A stretch of 64,000 bases of DNA from UBA5314 sp035560815 (GCA_035560815.1 DATMYR010000045.1:62001-126000), one strand, 5' to 3'. Counted from the first letter of the stretch, positions 1 to 10,226 are shown. Notes: generated from the sequence alone by a model not told the origin. Program-made: numbers and translations.

Positions 1-36
1 GTACTGGCTTTCAAAATCAAACTTGCGTTGTGTCAT
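1..36 (-). CDS. accA: Acetyl-CoA carboxylase carboxyltransferase alpha subunit, N-terminal fragment
   Basis: Only the first 12 codons lie inside the window. They read MTQRKFDFESQY, which resembles AccA N-termini. The ATG at 36-34 overlaps the accD 3' end by 20 nt and has a GGAGGT site about 5 nt upstream, so translation is probably coupled to accD. AccA and AccD together form the carboxyltransferase that makes malonyl-CoA. It is the most distal gene seen in the fab operon. The call rests on a very short peptide plus the classical accD-accA order. Confidence 0.7.
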   Translation of the reverse strand, partial: MTQRKFDFESQY

Positions 37-883
37 ATTTACCTCCATGCATTTTCAGCAGAAGGGAAAGTTTTTCTTTTAACCTGGACCTCTCCACGAC
101 CAGGTCCAGCATACCATGCTGGAGCAAGAATTCAGACCGCTGGAAGTTTTCCGGCAGCTTATGCTTGATAGTCTGCTCAATTACCCGTGGTCCGGCAAAA
201 CCTACCAGAGCCCCGGGTTCAGCGATCATCAGATCGGCTAGAGATGCAAAACTGGCTAGAACCCCACCAGTTGTAGGATTGGTGAGGATGCTGATGTATA
301 AAATCCCGGCCTGGTGTAAACGCTGGATGACAGCGCTGGTCTTAGCCATCTGCAAGAGCGATACCATGCCTTCCTGCATACGGGCTCCCCCGGAAGCGAC
401 CACAATGATTAAAGGCCACTTCAGCTCTACGGCCCGGTCAGCCGCGCGGCATATCTTTTCCCCCACCACTGCACCCATGCTGGCCATCATAAAGCGTGAA
501 TCCATAACACCCAAAACCACTTGATACCCGTCTATGTAAGCAGTGCCGGTAACCAGCGCTTCCGGTAATCCCGATTCCTGGCGGGCTCGTTCCAGCTTGG
601 CATCGTATTCTGGAAAATCCAAACGATTGAAGGATACCTGATCGCTGTCAAATTCACGAAAAGTCTCTTCATCTGCCAGCAAGGATATTCTCTCCCAGGC
701 TCCCAATGTATAGTGATGCCCGCAATGATGACAAACCCGGTAGTTTTGAATTAATTCCTGTTCTGATAAAGGTGCTGAACATTTACTACAGATTCGAGGA
801 CTGCTTATTTCCTGTCGCGGCTTTCCTTCCTCGTGTACAATATTAATTTCATGGTATTTTGTTTTTAGAACATCTTTTAACAT
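17..883 (-). CDS. accD: Acetyl-CoA carboxylase carboxyltransferase subunit beta
   Basis: 288 residues. This is the beta subunit of the carboxyltransferase that moves the carboxyl group from carboxybiotin to acetyl-CoA to give malonyl-CoA. The N-terminal zinc ribbon has C32-x2-C35 and C51-x2-C54, and the crotonase-like carboxyltransferase core follows with the GGARMQEG and TNPTTGG oxyanion-hole segments. The start was moved to the internal ATG at 883, which has AGGTGA 6 nt upstream and lies 5 nt after the fabZ stop; the longer reading adds 17 residues unlike the family. It is co-directional with the rest of the fab operon. The biotin carrier and biotin carboxylase genes accB and accC are not in the window. 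Confidence 0.96.
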   Translation of the reverse strand: MLKDVLKTKYHEINIVHEEGKPRQEISSPRICSKCSAPLSEQELIQNYRVCHHCGHHYTLGAWERISLLADEETFREFDSDQVSFNRLDFPEYDAKLERARQESGLPEALVTGTAYIDGYQVVLGVMDSRFMMASMGAVVGEKICRAADRAVELKWPLIIVVASGGARMQEGMVSLLQMAKTSAVIQRLHQAGILYISILTNPTTGGVLASFASLADLMIAEPGALVGFAGPRVIEQTIKHKLPENFQRSEFLLQHGMLDLVVERSRLKEKLSLLLKMHGGKYDTTQV

Positions 884-888
884 ATTTT

Positions 889-1320
889 TCACCTGCTTGC
901 AGGCTCGAGGCCGAAGAGGAACTCGCCCGCACATAGTAGCTCACCGTCGACGGTAATCTTACCCCGGCCTTTTCCGATGTTGCCCATAATCCTGACAATA
1001 TCGGTACTGATTACCAGGACATCTCCAGGAACTGCCTGACGCTTAAAACGTATGTGGTCCACACCGGCCAGGAAAGCCAGGCGGTCACGAAACTTATCCA
1101 TAGAAAGGATTGCACAGGCCCCCACCTGAGCCATGCACTCAATCATAAGCACACCAGGCATGATAGGGCGGTCCGGAAAATGACCGGTGAAAAAAGGCTC
1201 ATTTACCGTGACATTCTTCAATCCTACAGCTCGCTCACCGGGAACCAGTTCTAAAATCCTATCCACCATCAGGAAGGGATAACGGTGAGGTAATATTTTC
1301 ATAATCTCCTCAATGGTCAT
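889..1320 (-). CDS. fabZ: (3R)-hydroxyacyl-ACP dehydratase
   Basis: 143 residues, the normal FabZ length. It dehydrates beta-hydroxyacyl-ACP in the elongation cycle. The hot-dog fold signature is clear: LPHRYPFLMVDRI near the N-terminus, catalytic His47 in TGHFPDRPIMPG and Glu61 in MIECMAQ. The ATG at 1320 has GAGGAG upstream. The gene lies 11 nt after fabF and 5 nt before accD in the same operon. No anomaly is visible. Confidence 0.97.
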   Translation of the reverse strand: MTIEEIMKILPHRYPFLMVDRILELVPGERAVGLKNVTVNEPFFTGHFPDRPIMPGVLMIECMAQVGACAILSMDKFRDRLAFLAGVDHIRFKRQAVPGDVLVISTDIVRIMGNIGKGRGKITVDGELLCAGEFLFGLEPASR

Positions 1321-1331
1321 GGTATGTCTCC

Positions 1332-2573
1332 TCAGGAATATTTTCCTACAGCCAGTACAGCGTTGTGTCCTCCAAAACCCAGAGAATCAGACATCGCATA
1401 CCTGATCTCCCTTGTTCGAGGTGCTCCGGGAACATAATCCAGGTCACAATGGGGATCAGGGGTTTCCAGGTTAGCAGTAGGAGGAACCAGATTGTTGTTC
1501 AGAACCTGGATGGTAGCTACTAGTTCAACCGCACCTCCCGCGCCCAGCATATGCCCGGTTAAGGATTTGGTGGAAGTAATCAACATGGACCGGCTGTGCT
1601 CACCGAAAACATCCTTTATAACATCTGTCTCAATTGCATCGTTCAACTGGGTACCCGTCCCGTGCGCGTTTATATAATCAACCTGTGCAGCTTCCAGACC
1701 TGCGTCTGTAAGGGCGGCACGAAAAGCCAACGCAGCTCCCCGGCCTTGAGGATCTGGTTGTACGATGTGATTGGCATCGGCACTGGCCCCATAGCCCAGC
1801 AGTTCAGCATAGATTTTGGCCCCCCGCTGCAGAGCATGATCAAGTTCTTCTAAAATTATAATGCCTGAGCCTTCCCCCATAACAAAACCACTCCGGTTTA
1901 AATCAAAAGGTTTGCAGGCTTTCTGGGGATCATCATTGAGCGTCGACATGGCTTTCATGGAGCAAAATCCACCTATACCGACCGGTGTCACAGATGCTTC
2001 GGTTCCCCCACATATCATCACATCGGCTTTGCCCAGCTGGATTAGCTGAAAACCTTCCCCGATAGAATTGCTCCCCGAAGCACAGGCGGTGACCGTACAG
2101 CCATTGGGGCCCCTGGTTCCCAGCATGATGGCAACCTGACCAGCAGCCATGTTGGGGATCATCATGGGAATAAGGAAAGGGCTCACACTGCCAGGCCCCT
2201 TGTTAAGGAGAACCGTATGCTGCTTTTCCAGGGTCTCCAGGCCTCCAATACCGGAGCCTATCCAGACCCCAATACGATGCGATTCCTCCGGGTTGATCTG
2301 CAGGCCCGCATTTTCCACGGCCATACGAGCAGCGGCGCAGGCATACTGGACAAAGAGATCCATACGCCGGGCATCTTTGCGGGGAACATACTCCTCAATT
2401 TGAAGGTTTTTTACTTGTGCAGCAATCCTGGTGGGGAAAGCAGAGACATCAAAGCGATCAATGGGACCCACGCCGCTGCGTCCTGCCAGCAGGCTATCCC
2501 AAAAGTTGGGCAGATCATTGCCGATAGCCGTCACCAGCCCCATACCGCTCACTACTACCCTGCGCTTATGCAT
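1332..2573 (-). CDS. fabF: Beta-ketoacyl-ACP synthase II
   Basis: 413 residues. This is the condensing enzyme that elongates acyl-ACP with malonyl-ACP. The thiolase-fold catalytic Cys164 is in VTACASGSN, and the two histidines are in NAHGTGTQLND and KSLTGHMLGAGG. The ATG at 2573 was preferred over a GTG three codons upstream because GGGGTG sits at the right distance only for the ATG and because it gives the usual MHKRRVVVSGMG start. It follows acpP by 16 nt in the fab operon. Confidence 0.96.
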   Translation of the reverse strand: MHKRRVVVSGMGLVTAIGNDLPNFWDSLLAGRSGVGPIDRFDVSAFPTRIAAQVKNLQIEEYVPRKDARRMDLFVQYACAAARMAVENAGLQINPEESHRIGVWIGSGIGGLETLEKQHTVLLNKGPGSVSPFLIPMMIPNMAAGQVAIMLGTRGPNGCTVTACASGSNSIGEGFQLIQLGKADVMICGGTEASVTPVGIGGFCSMKAMSTLNDDPQKACKPFDLNRSGFVMGEGSGIIILEELDHALQRGAKIYAELLGYGASADANHIVQPDPQGRGAALAFRAALTDAGLEAAQVDYINAHGTGTQLNDAIETDVIKDVFGEHSRSMLITSTKSLTGHMLGAGGAVELVATIQVLNNNLVPPTANLETPDPHCDLDYVPGAPRTREIRYAMSDSLGFGGHNAVLAVGKYS

Positions 2574-2589
2574 TTTTATCACCCCGAAA

Positions 2590-2832
2590 TTATGCGTTTT
2601 CCTTCAATTTGTTTTCGATATACTCAACTGCGTCTTTCACGGTTTTCATCTCTTCGGCAGCTTCTTCAGGAATGGTGATTTCAAACTTTTCTTCCAAGAG
2701 CATAAGCATTTCCACCACGTCCAGGGAGTCTGCCTCCAGATCGTCGGCAAAGCTGGATTCCAGTTTAACACTTTCCTCTGGAACATCCTTGATCTCCATA
2801 ATCACCTGTCTAACTACCTCAAAAACATTCAT
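2590..2832 (-). CDS. acpP: Acyl carrier protein
   Basis: 80 residues, acidic. It carries the growing acyl chain on 4'-phosphopantetheine attached to Ser36 in the EADSLDVVEM motif. The ATG at 2832 has a strong AAGGAGG site; an upstream in-frame extension of 14 basic residues is not family-like. It sits between fabG and fabF. The phosphopantetheinyl transferase that would activate it, acpS, is at 28104-28475. Confidence 0.97.
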   Translation of the reverse strand: MNVFEVVRQVIMEIKDVPEESVKLESSFADDLEADSLDVVEMLMLLEEKFEITIPEEAAEEMKTVKDAVEYIENKLKENA

Positions 2833-2941
2833 CCTATTAACTACCTCCTTTTTTCTCTTTGGTAATCTTACCACTATTCATAGTATCCTAACCTGGCCCG
2901 ACCTGCAAATGGCCGAGTTTGGTCGCTATACGATCCACCAA

Positions 2942-3715
2942 CTAAATACCCGCCATACCCCCATCAACCTGAATGATTTGTCCGCTAATGTAGGCAGACC
3001 CGGGAGAAACCAGAAAAGCGACGACATTGGCGACATCTTCCGGTGTGCCCAGACGGCCCAGGGAGATACCTTCCAGAATCCGGGCTGTCCTATCCGGGTT
3101 CATCTGAGCGGTCATATCACTGGCAATATAACCTGGTGCTACCACATTGCAGGTGATACCCCGGCTTCCGTATTCTTTGGCGATGGTTCGACTGAATCCT
3201 AATAATCCTGATTTCGATGCAGCATAATGCGCTTGCCCGACATTTCCGCTCAACCCAACCACAGAAGAAATGTTCACGATGCGGCCCGTACGCTTTTTCA
3301 CCATATGCTTGAGGGCTGCCCGGCTGCAGTAAAAAGCCGAGTTTAGGTTGGTCCTAATCACATTGTCCCATTCTTGATCACTAATGCGAATCAACAGTTG
3401 ATCTTTGATAATACCAGCATTGTTGACCAGTACATCCAGTCGACTCCAGATCCGAGCTGCCTCATCGACCAGGCTTTGAGCAGCTTTCGCATCAGACACA
3501 TCTGCACCCAGAATCGCACCTTGACCTCCGACCGCGGTAATTTCCTCCAGGACCTGGCGAGCTTCCTTTTCATTGATAGCAACAACCTCGGGTGGTGCAT
3601 CCGGGCTGCTATAATAATTCACCACCACCCGAAATCCGTCCCTGGCCAATTGCAGGACTGTAGCGCGGCCTATGCCTCGGGAACTCCCGGTAACCAGTGC
3701 TACTTGATCATTCAA
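2942..3715 (-). CDS. fabG: 3-oxoacyl-ACP reductase
   Basis: 257 residues. It is the NADPH-dependent reductase of the elongation cycle and belongs to the SDR family. Visible are the GSSRGIG cofactor loop near residue 10, NNAG at 98-101, and the catalytic Ser151-Tyr164-Lys168. About 10 extra residues around positions 37-50 make it slightly longer than the typical 245-248. The start overlaps the fabD stop by 8 nt, which implies translational coupling. There is a 109-nt gap to acpP. A second FabG-like SDR is at 60628-61389. Confidence 0.95.
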   Translation of the reverse strand: MNDQVALVTGSSRGIGRATVLQLARDGFRVVVNYYSSPDAPPEVVAINEKEARQVLEEITAVGGQGAILGADVSDAKAAQSLVDEAARIWSRLDVLVNNAGIIKDQLLIRISDQEWDNVIRTNLNSAFYCSRAALKHMVKKRTGRIVNISSVVGLSGNVGQAHYAASKSGLLGFSRTIAKEYGSRGITCNVVAPGYIASDMTAQMNPDRTARILEGISLGRLGTPEDVANVVAFLVSPGSAYISGQIIQVDGGMAGI

Positions 3716-4631
3716 GTGAATTCACCTTCTCTAATAGTAATCCCAAAGAGTTAAAATCATCCAAATTGCCCCAAACCCGGTCCCGGCCGATTCTCTTGAT
3801 CAACCCCGACAGGCTGGTTCCCGGACCTATTTCTACGAAATAATCCACCTTTTCCATCATAAAGCGGACACTCTGCTCCCACAAAACCGGTGAGTAGAGC
3901 TGGCGAGCCAGAAGGTCAACAGTCCTTGCATCCTCATAAGGCTGCGCCTCGACATTACTGATTACCGGTATGGCAGGTGTCTTCCAGCTGGCTTTCTCCA
4001 GGTGAGGCCGCAGCGTCTCGGCCGCTTCCTTCATCAAGGTGCAGTGGGAAGGTACACTGATCGCCAGGGGAGTCACCCGGGCTCCGGCTTCTTTCAGCCT
4101 CAGGGTGGCCTCTTGAACATCCGCACTACTGCCTGATATGACGACCTGCTTGGGGCAGTTATAGTTGGCCACCGCCACCTGCCCTTTAACGTCTGCGCAA
4201 ATCTGATCCACCAGTGCCGCCTCCTTGCCCAGTACAGCCGCCATGGCTCCTTGACCTGCCGGGACTGCTTCCTGCATTAAACGCCCCCGCAGGTGTACCA
4301 GGGGTAGGGCCTCTTCCATGGAGAGGGCTCCGGCCGCCACCAGAGCGGTGTATTCACCCAGACTTAAACCAGCTACCATATCCGGCTCTATGCCGAATTT
4401 TCTGGCTACGGCTAAAGCAGCCAGGCTGCATGTTAGGATAGCCGGCTGCGCATATTCGGTCTGGTTCAATTCTTCGGCTTCGCCGAAAAAAATCATATCA
4501 CTGATGCTGAAACCCAATGCCTGGTCAGCCAGGCCAAAGACTTCAGCCGCTTCCACAAAAAACCGAGCCAGATCCTGACCCATTCCTAAGTATTGCGCCC
4601 CTTGTCCGGGAAAGACAAATGCTAACCGCAC
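3708..4631 (-). CDS. fabD: Malonyl-CoA:ACP transacylase
   Basis: 307 residues. It loads malonyl groups onto ACP. GQGAQYLGMGQ lies at the N-terminus, the nucleophile Ser90 is in GLSLGEYTAL and the partner His196 is in SVPSHCTLM. It overlaps fabK by 10 nt and fabG by 8 nt, a tightly packed operon. No anomaly is seen. Confidence 0.97.
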   Translation of the reverse strand: MRLAFVFPGQGAQYLGMGQDLARFFVEAAEVFGLADQALGFSISDMIFFGEAEELNQTEYAQPAILTCSLAALAVARKFGIEPDMVAGLSLGEYTALVAAGALSMEEALPLVHLRGRLMQEAVPAGQGAMAAVLGKEAALVDQICADVKGQVAVANYNCPKQVVISGSSADVQEATLRLKEAGARVTPLAISVPSHCTLMKEAAETLRPHLEKASWKTPAIPVISNVEAQPYEDARTVDLLARQLYSPVLWEQSVRFMMEKVDYFVEIGPGTSLSGLIKRIGRDRVWGNLDDFNSLGLLLEKVNSLE

Positions 4632-5578
4632 TGAATTCCCCCCAATCTTTTCTGCACCTTCACAGCCTTTTGAATGATGTCAGCCACAATGGCGGCGGCT
4701 GGTTCTATTTCTTTTACCATCCCGCAGATCTGACCGGCCAGTACCGTTCCCTCATCGACATCACCATGCTGCGAAGCAGCCGGGTAGCGCCCCCGCCCCA
4801 ATTCATCCAGTTCTTCTTTGCTCATTCCCTGTTTCTCACACTGCAAAAATTGGCGGGTAAATCGATTATGTATGGCGCGCACCGGGTGGCCGGTGCTTGC
4901 CCCGCAGACCTCGGTATCCCGATCTCGGGATTTTATTACTCTCTCCTGATAGGCTGGATGTACATCGCATTCCTTGGCACAAATAAAACGGGTGCCAACT
5001 TGAACGCCCTGAGCACCCAAAGCCAGCGCCGCCATAAATCCACGGCCGTCGGCGATTCCTCCAGCGGCGATAACCGGGACGTCCACCGCATCAACCACCA
5101 TCGGCACCAGGCACATGGTAGTCATTTCCCCAATATGCCCCCCCGATTCCGTGCCTTCTGCAACAATTGCATCGGCACCCAGGCGGGCCAGTCGTTTGGC
5201 CAGGGCGACGGAAGCCACCACTGGTATTACTTTTATACCGGCATTTTTTAATGATTCCATATACTTGCCTGGATTGCCGCCACCAGTGGTTACCACTGGG
5301 ACCTTCTCCTGGACGATCAATTCCATGACCTTATCCATGTTGGGAGCAGCCAGCATCAGATTAACGCCAAAGGGACGATCTGTTAAACTGCGAGCCAAGG
5401 TGATTTGTTCTTTGATCCTCTCCAAACCAGCACCAGCTCCGCCAATAATACCCAGGCCTCCAGCTTGGGAAACGGCTGCTGCCAGCCTTCCCCCGGCTAT
5501 CCATACCATGCCTCCTTGTATCAAGGGATATTCAATCCCTAAAAGATCGCATAGCGGGGTTCTAAATTGCATTTTCAT
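4622..5578 (-). CDS. fabK: Enoyl-ACP reductase II (FMN-dependent)
   Basis: 318 residues. This TIM-barrel flavoprotein of the nitronate monooxygenase/FabK superfamily would perform the last reduction of fatty acid elongation. Visible are YPLIQGGMVWIAGG, the AEGTESGGHIG segment with the family His, and the AAGGIADGRG and GTRF phosphate-binding segments. Its place between fabH and fabD with overlaps on both sides (17 nt and 10 nt) argues for the FabK role over a nitronate monooxygenase. No FabI is in the window. FabK enzymes are generally triclosan-insensitive (family knowledge). Confidence 0.92.
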   Translation of the reverse strand: MKMQFRTPLCDLLGIEYPLIQGGMVWIAGGRLAAAVSQAGGLGIIGGAGAGLERIKEQITLARSLTDRPFGVNLMLAAPNMDKVMELIVQEKVPVVTTGGGNPGKYMESLKNAGIKVIPVVASVALAKRLARLGADAIVAEGTESGGHIGEMTTMCLVPMVVDAVDVPVIAAGGIADGRGFMAALALGAQGVQVGTRFICAKECDVHPAYQERVIKSRDRDTEVCGASTGHPVRAIHNRFTRQFLQCEKQGMSKEELDELGRGRYPAASQHGDVDEGTVLAGQICGMVKEIEPAAAIVADIIQKAVKVQKRLGGIQCG

Positions 5579-6575
5579 CGCTCCCCCAACGCATTAGGAT
5601 TCCGCCATAAGTGAGTCCGGCCCCAAAGGCTATCATGAGTACCAATTGACCCGGTTTCAATATACCTTCCCTATCTGCTTCGGCCAAAGCCACAGGAATG
5701 CAAGCGGCTGACATGTTGCCATATTTTTGAATATTGATAAGGGTTTTCTCGGCTGGAATGTTCATTCGCCGCATAGCCGCCTTGATAATCCGCAAGTTGG
5801 CCTGATGGGGGACAAAGATATCCACGTCCTCATAAGTCAGGCCGGCCTGGTCCAACAGGCGATTGGCCACCTGCTCAATAATCACCGTGGCGAATTTAAA
5901 GATCTCCTGCCCGTTCATTTTAATGAAATGCTGCTTTTGTTCTACCGTCTCAGCACTGGCTGGCATAGCCGATCCACCACCCGGCATATAGAGATGCTTA
6001 CCCCCACGTCCATCAGCTCCCAGGTAGCTGCTTAAGATTCCATGGCTGTCCGAGCCCCGTGATACTACCGCCGCCCCGGCTCCATCACCAAAGATGATGC
6101 AGGTGTCGCGATCTGTATAATCCACAAAGCGAGAGCACATATCGGATCCCACCACGAGAATATTCCTATATGAAGGAGAAAGTAAAAATTTTTCTGCTAC
6201 TGACATGCCATAGACAAAACCTGTACACCCCGCTTCCATGTCAAAAGCGCCAGCGTTCCAAGCTTGGAGTCGTTCTTGAACGATACAGGCGGTAGATGGG
6301 AATAGCATATCTGGCGATGTAGTACCTATAATGATGAGATCCAGCTGATCTGGAGTAATTTGAGCCTGCTCCAAGGCCATGCGAGCTGCTTCATAGCAGT
6401 AGTCGGAGGTTGCGGTTCCCGGCTCGGCGATTCTACGCTCAAGGATGCCGGTCCGTTCAGTAATCCATTGGTCGCTGGTATCCACCATCCGTTCCAAATC
6501 CTGATTGGTCAGAATTTTGGAAGGCAGTGAGTATCCTACACCCTTTATCTGTACTCTCAAGCTGAGCACCACCAT
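5562..6575 (-). CDS. fabH: Beta-ketoacyl-ACP synthase III
   Basis: 337 residues. It starts fatty acid synthesis by condensing acyl-CoA with malonyl-ACP. The catalytic triad is Cys117 (MEAGCTGFVYG), His257 (VPHQANLRI) and Asn287 (KYGNMSAA). It is the first gene of the operon. The ATG at 6575 has no good ribosome binding site; a TTG five codons in (6560) has GGTGGTG upstream and is an alternative start. Unlike the common plsX-fabH or fapR-plsX order, neither gene is next to it here. Confidence 0.94.
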   Translation of the reverse strand: MVVLSLRVQIKGVGYSLPSKILTNQDLERMVDTSDQWITERTGILERRIAEPGTATSDYCYEAARMALEQAQITPDQLDLIIIGTTSPDMLFPSTACIVQERLQAWNAGAFDMEAGCTGFVYGMSVAEKFLLSPSYRNILVVGSDMCSRFVDYTDRDTCIIFGDGAGAAVVSRGSDSHGILSSYLGADGRGGKHLYMPGGGSAMPASAETVEQKQHFIKMNGQEIFKFATVIIEQVANRLLDQAGLTYEDVDIFVPHQANLRIIKAAMRRMNIPAEKTLINIQKYGNMSAACIPVALAEADREGILKPGQLVLMIAFGAGLTYGGILMRWGSDENAI

Positions 6576-6596
6576 TGTTTAATTTTTTTAAAAGAT

Positions 6597-6625
6597 ATAG
6601 TATATTAAAACAGCGGACTTGGCAA
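6597..6625 (-). promoter_or_regulatory. Likely sigma-A promoter of the fab operon
   Basis: On the minus strand TTGCCA (6625-6620), a 17-nt spacer and TACTAT (6602-6597) lie just upstream of fabH. The leader would be very short. An overlapping TTGACT is an alternative -35. I see no FapR-type operator. Confidence 0.5.
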
Positions 6626-6661
6626 AAGTCAAGTAATATTCAGAACTTTGTGGAATATATT

Positions 6662-6675
6662 CCCATTAAAATGGG
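6662..6675. promoter_or_regulatory. Palindrome in the fabH / FabK-like divergent region
   Basis: CCCATT-AA-AATGGG is a perfect 14-bp inverted repeat between the two divergent genes, about 40 bp upstream of the fab promoter. It could be an operator for a dimeric regulator. No known family is assigned, and chance is possible. Confidence 0.25.
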
Positions 6676-6841
6676 CCATAATAAGATAGTAATGGTATTA
6701 TTTTGCTGTTGCTGGTTAACTTTCCAGGATCTACAATGTTTAATTGTCAATTAGTGGGTATCTGAGTCGATAATATTTCAGCTTCTTAGGGATATATTCG
6801 CATGACACCTTATTAATATCATAAATTGGGAGGTTGTTTTC

Positions 6842-7789
6842 TTGCAGTTACCTGTACTTAAAATCGGGAACTATATTCCACATTTCCCCATTATTCAGGG
6901 AGGAATGGCTGTTCGTGTATCGACGTCATCTCTGGCGGGCGCTGTGGCTAGTGCCGGGGGAATCGGTGTTATTGGTGCCACGGGGATGTCTCCACAGGAG
7001 CTAGCCGAGGAAATCAGTCTGTCTCGCGCCCTGGCCAATGGCGGTATTATCGGAGTGAATATCATGTTCGCCGCCCGGCAGTTCGCCGAACTGGTGCATA
7101 CCGCCATTAAAGAGAAGATTGATATTATTTTCACCGGAGCCGGATTTTCACGGGAAATTTTTCGCTGGGCCAAGGATTCTGAAACAGCTATAGTACCTAT
7201 TGTTTCCAGCGCCAAGGGAGCCAGGTTGGCTGAGAAATCAGGTGCCGCCGCGGTGGTGGCCGAGGGGGTTGAAGCTGGCGGACATCTGGGAACCGACCGG
7301 TCCATTAAGGAGATTCTCCCCGAGATTGTACAAACCGTTCAAATACCGGTGGTTGCTGCCGGGGGAATTACCAGTGGTCAGGATATGGTCGATATGGTCA
7401 GGCTAGGAGCCAGTGGTGTGCAGATGGCCACCCGCTTCGTTCTTAGCGAAGAATGTTCAGTCGCTCCGGAGTTTAAACAGATGTATTTAAACGCATCCGC
7501 GGATGACGTAGTCATTATCAAGAGCCCGGTAGGGCTTCCAGGGCGGGCTCTAAAAAACAAATTTGTTGCTGCCCTGAACCTTGACGACGCTCCTGAGCCA
7601 GATTCTTGTACTCGCTGTTTGAAAGACTGCTCGGAAGAATATTGCATCATGGAAGCGCTCATCAATGCCCGCGAGGGTCGGGTGCAGGACGGAGTGGTAT
7701 TCACGGGGAAAAACGTCTTTAAAATCAAGGAGATCCTGCCGGTCAAGGCTATTTTCGATAAGATCCTGGCCGAGTTCGCCGCTGTTTAA
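6842..7789 (+). CDS. FabK-like / nitronate monooxygenase family flavoprotein
   Basis: 315 residues. The TIM-barrel FMN oxidoreductase is paralogous to FabK, with FPIIQGGMAVRVS, VVAEGVEAGGHLG, VAAGGITSGQD and MATRFV. The start is TTG at 6842, supported by GGGAGG 7-8 nt upstream. It is transcribed away from the fab operon. A Cys-rich segment with spacing C-x2-C-x3-C-x4-C (CTRCLKDCSEEYC, in the last quarter) is absent from the FabK at 4622-5578 and could bind metal (inference). The activity could be nitronate oxidation or a second enoyl reductase; the sequence alone does not decide. Confidence 0.85.
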   Translation: MQLPVLKIGNYIPHFPIIQGGMAVRVSTSSLAGAVASAGGIGVIGATGMSPQELAEEISLSRALANGGIIGVNIMFAARQFAELVHTAIKEKIDIIFTGAGFSREIFRWAKDSETAIVPIVSSAKGARLAEKSGAAAVVAEGVEAGGHLGTDRSIKEILPEIVQTVQIPVVAAGGITSGQDMVDMVRLGASGVQMATRFVLSEECSVAPEFKQMYLNASADDVVIIKSPVGLPGRALKNKFVAALNLDDAPEPDSCTRCLKDCSEEYCIMEALINAREGRVQDGVVFTGKNVFKIKEILPVKAIFDKILAEFAAV

Positions 7790-7790
7790 G

Positions 7791-8030
7791 GTTTGGGGAC
7801 ACACCTTCCCCGGCTAAGGTTGGGGGACACACCTCCCCTTCGGGAGAGGAATGTCCCCATGTGCGTCCGCCAGATCGACATGGGCTGAGGCGAATTCCGA
7901 GATGGCAAGTGCCTGTGGTGCGCCAGTAAGATCGAGGAGCGTGCGAAGCAGGCGACCGCAGGAAGTGCCTGTGGTACGCCCGATATTACAAGTGCCCGGG
8001 TTGCGGTCTGCGGGCGCAAGGAGTTAGAAG
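7791..8030. repeat. Dispersed intergenic repeat, copy A
   Basis: It lies between convergent genes. It holds a GGGGACACACCTTCCC unit (7795-7810), then a hairpin at 7822-7858 with GGGGACA/TGTCCCC outer arms and CCTCCC/GGGAG inner arms. GC-rich sequence follows, containing GCGCCAGTAAGATCGAGGAG (7920-7939) and GCCCGATATTACAAG. All these blocks recur at 59040-59360. It looks like a decayed REP/MITE-type element; no transposase is next to it. Confidence 0.7.
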
Positions 8031-8078
8031 GAACCGAATACTATATGTTGTTCCATAGGGAAATATCATGTAATTGAA

Positions 8079-8119
8079 AGAGGCCTCCCAATAGTTCAGC
8101 GAACTAATGAGAGGCCTCT
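8079..8119 (-). terminator. Terminator downstream of groEL
   Basis: Arms AGAGGCCTC (8079-8087) and GAGGCCTCT (8111-8119) with an inner ATAGTTC/GAACTAT extension form a long hairpin about 85 nt after the groEL stop. Only a short T-rich tail follows on the minus strand. Confidence 0.6.
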
Positions 8120-8204
8120 GATTTTGCCCAAATGTGATCAAAATGTGGTCATTGGCGTTTTTCCGTTTCACAAACCCCAATATTTCGTTGGCTTAAGGGG
8201 CTTA

Positions 8205-9836
<1,632 letters not shown>

Positions 9837-9862
9837 GTAAGAACCTCCTTTATGTTTTGATC

Positions 9863-10156
9863 CTAATCTACAATTTTAGCCTGAATATCGCGTTCAGCCA
9901 TGATCAACAGTTCTTCACCGTCGATTTTGACTGGCATTCCCGCATATTTATTGAAAATAACTTTGTCGCCTGCAACCAGATCAATAGCCACTCTCTCACC
10001 TTTGTCGTTTAAGGCTCCTGGCCCAACGGCTAGAATTTCGCCCTCCTGGGGTTTCTCCTTGGCGGAATCAGGGACATACAGTCCACTCTTGGTCTTTTCC
10101 TCGGCTACTTCCAGCACCTTGACAACCACCTTGTCAGCCAACGGTTGAATCTTCAA
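9863..10156 (-). CDS. groS: Co-chaperonin GroES (Hsp10)
   Basis: 97 residues. It is the lid of the GroEL chamber. MKIQPLADKVVVKVLE, the mobile-loop region around KTKSGLYVPDSAKEKPQEG and VGPG are typical. The start is TTG at 10156 with GGAGG 7 nt upstream. It is the first gene of the groESL operon, about 35 nt downstream of the CIRCE element. Confidence 0.97.
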   Translation of the reverse strand: MKIQPLADKVVVKVLEVAEEKTKSGLYVPDSAKEKPQEGEILAVGPGALNDKGERVAIDLVAGDKVIFNKYAGMPVKIDGEELLIMAERDIQAKIVD

Positions 10157-10190
10157 AGGTATACCTCCTTCTCTTTTTGGTTTTTTATTG

Positions 10191-10217
10191 TTAGCACTCG
10201 TTCGATGCGAGTGCTAA
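10191..10217. promoter_or_regulatory. CIRCE operator (HrcA binding site)
   Basis: TTAGCACTC (10191-10199), a 9-nt spacer and GAGTGCTAA (10209-10217) match the CIRCE consensus perfectly. It sits between the promoter and groES. HrcA repression relieved by heat is the established mechanism; hrcA is not in this window. Confidence 0.97.
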
Positions 10218-10226
10218 TATTCTTTT

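Noticed and set aside
7860..8030. Zinc-ribbon coding fragment or group II intron piece inside repeat copy A
   Set aside because: One frame gives CxxC-like peptides (KCLWCAS, KCPGCG), but the frame is broken and copy B rearranges the same blocks, so it fits non-coding repeat sequence better. No group II intron domain V was recognised.
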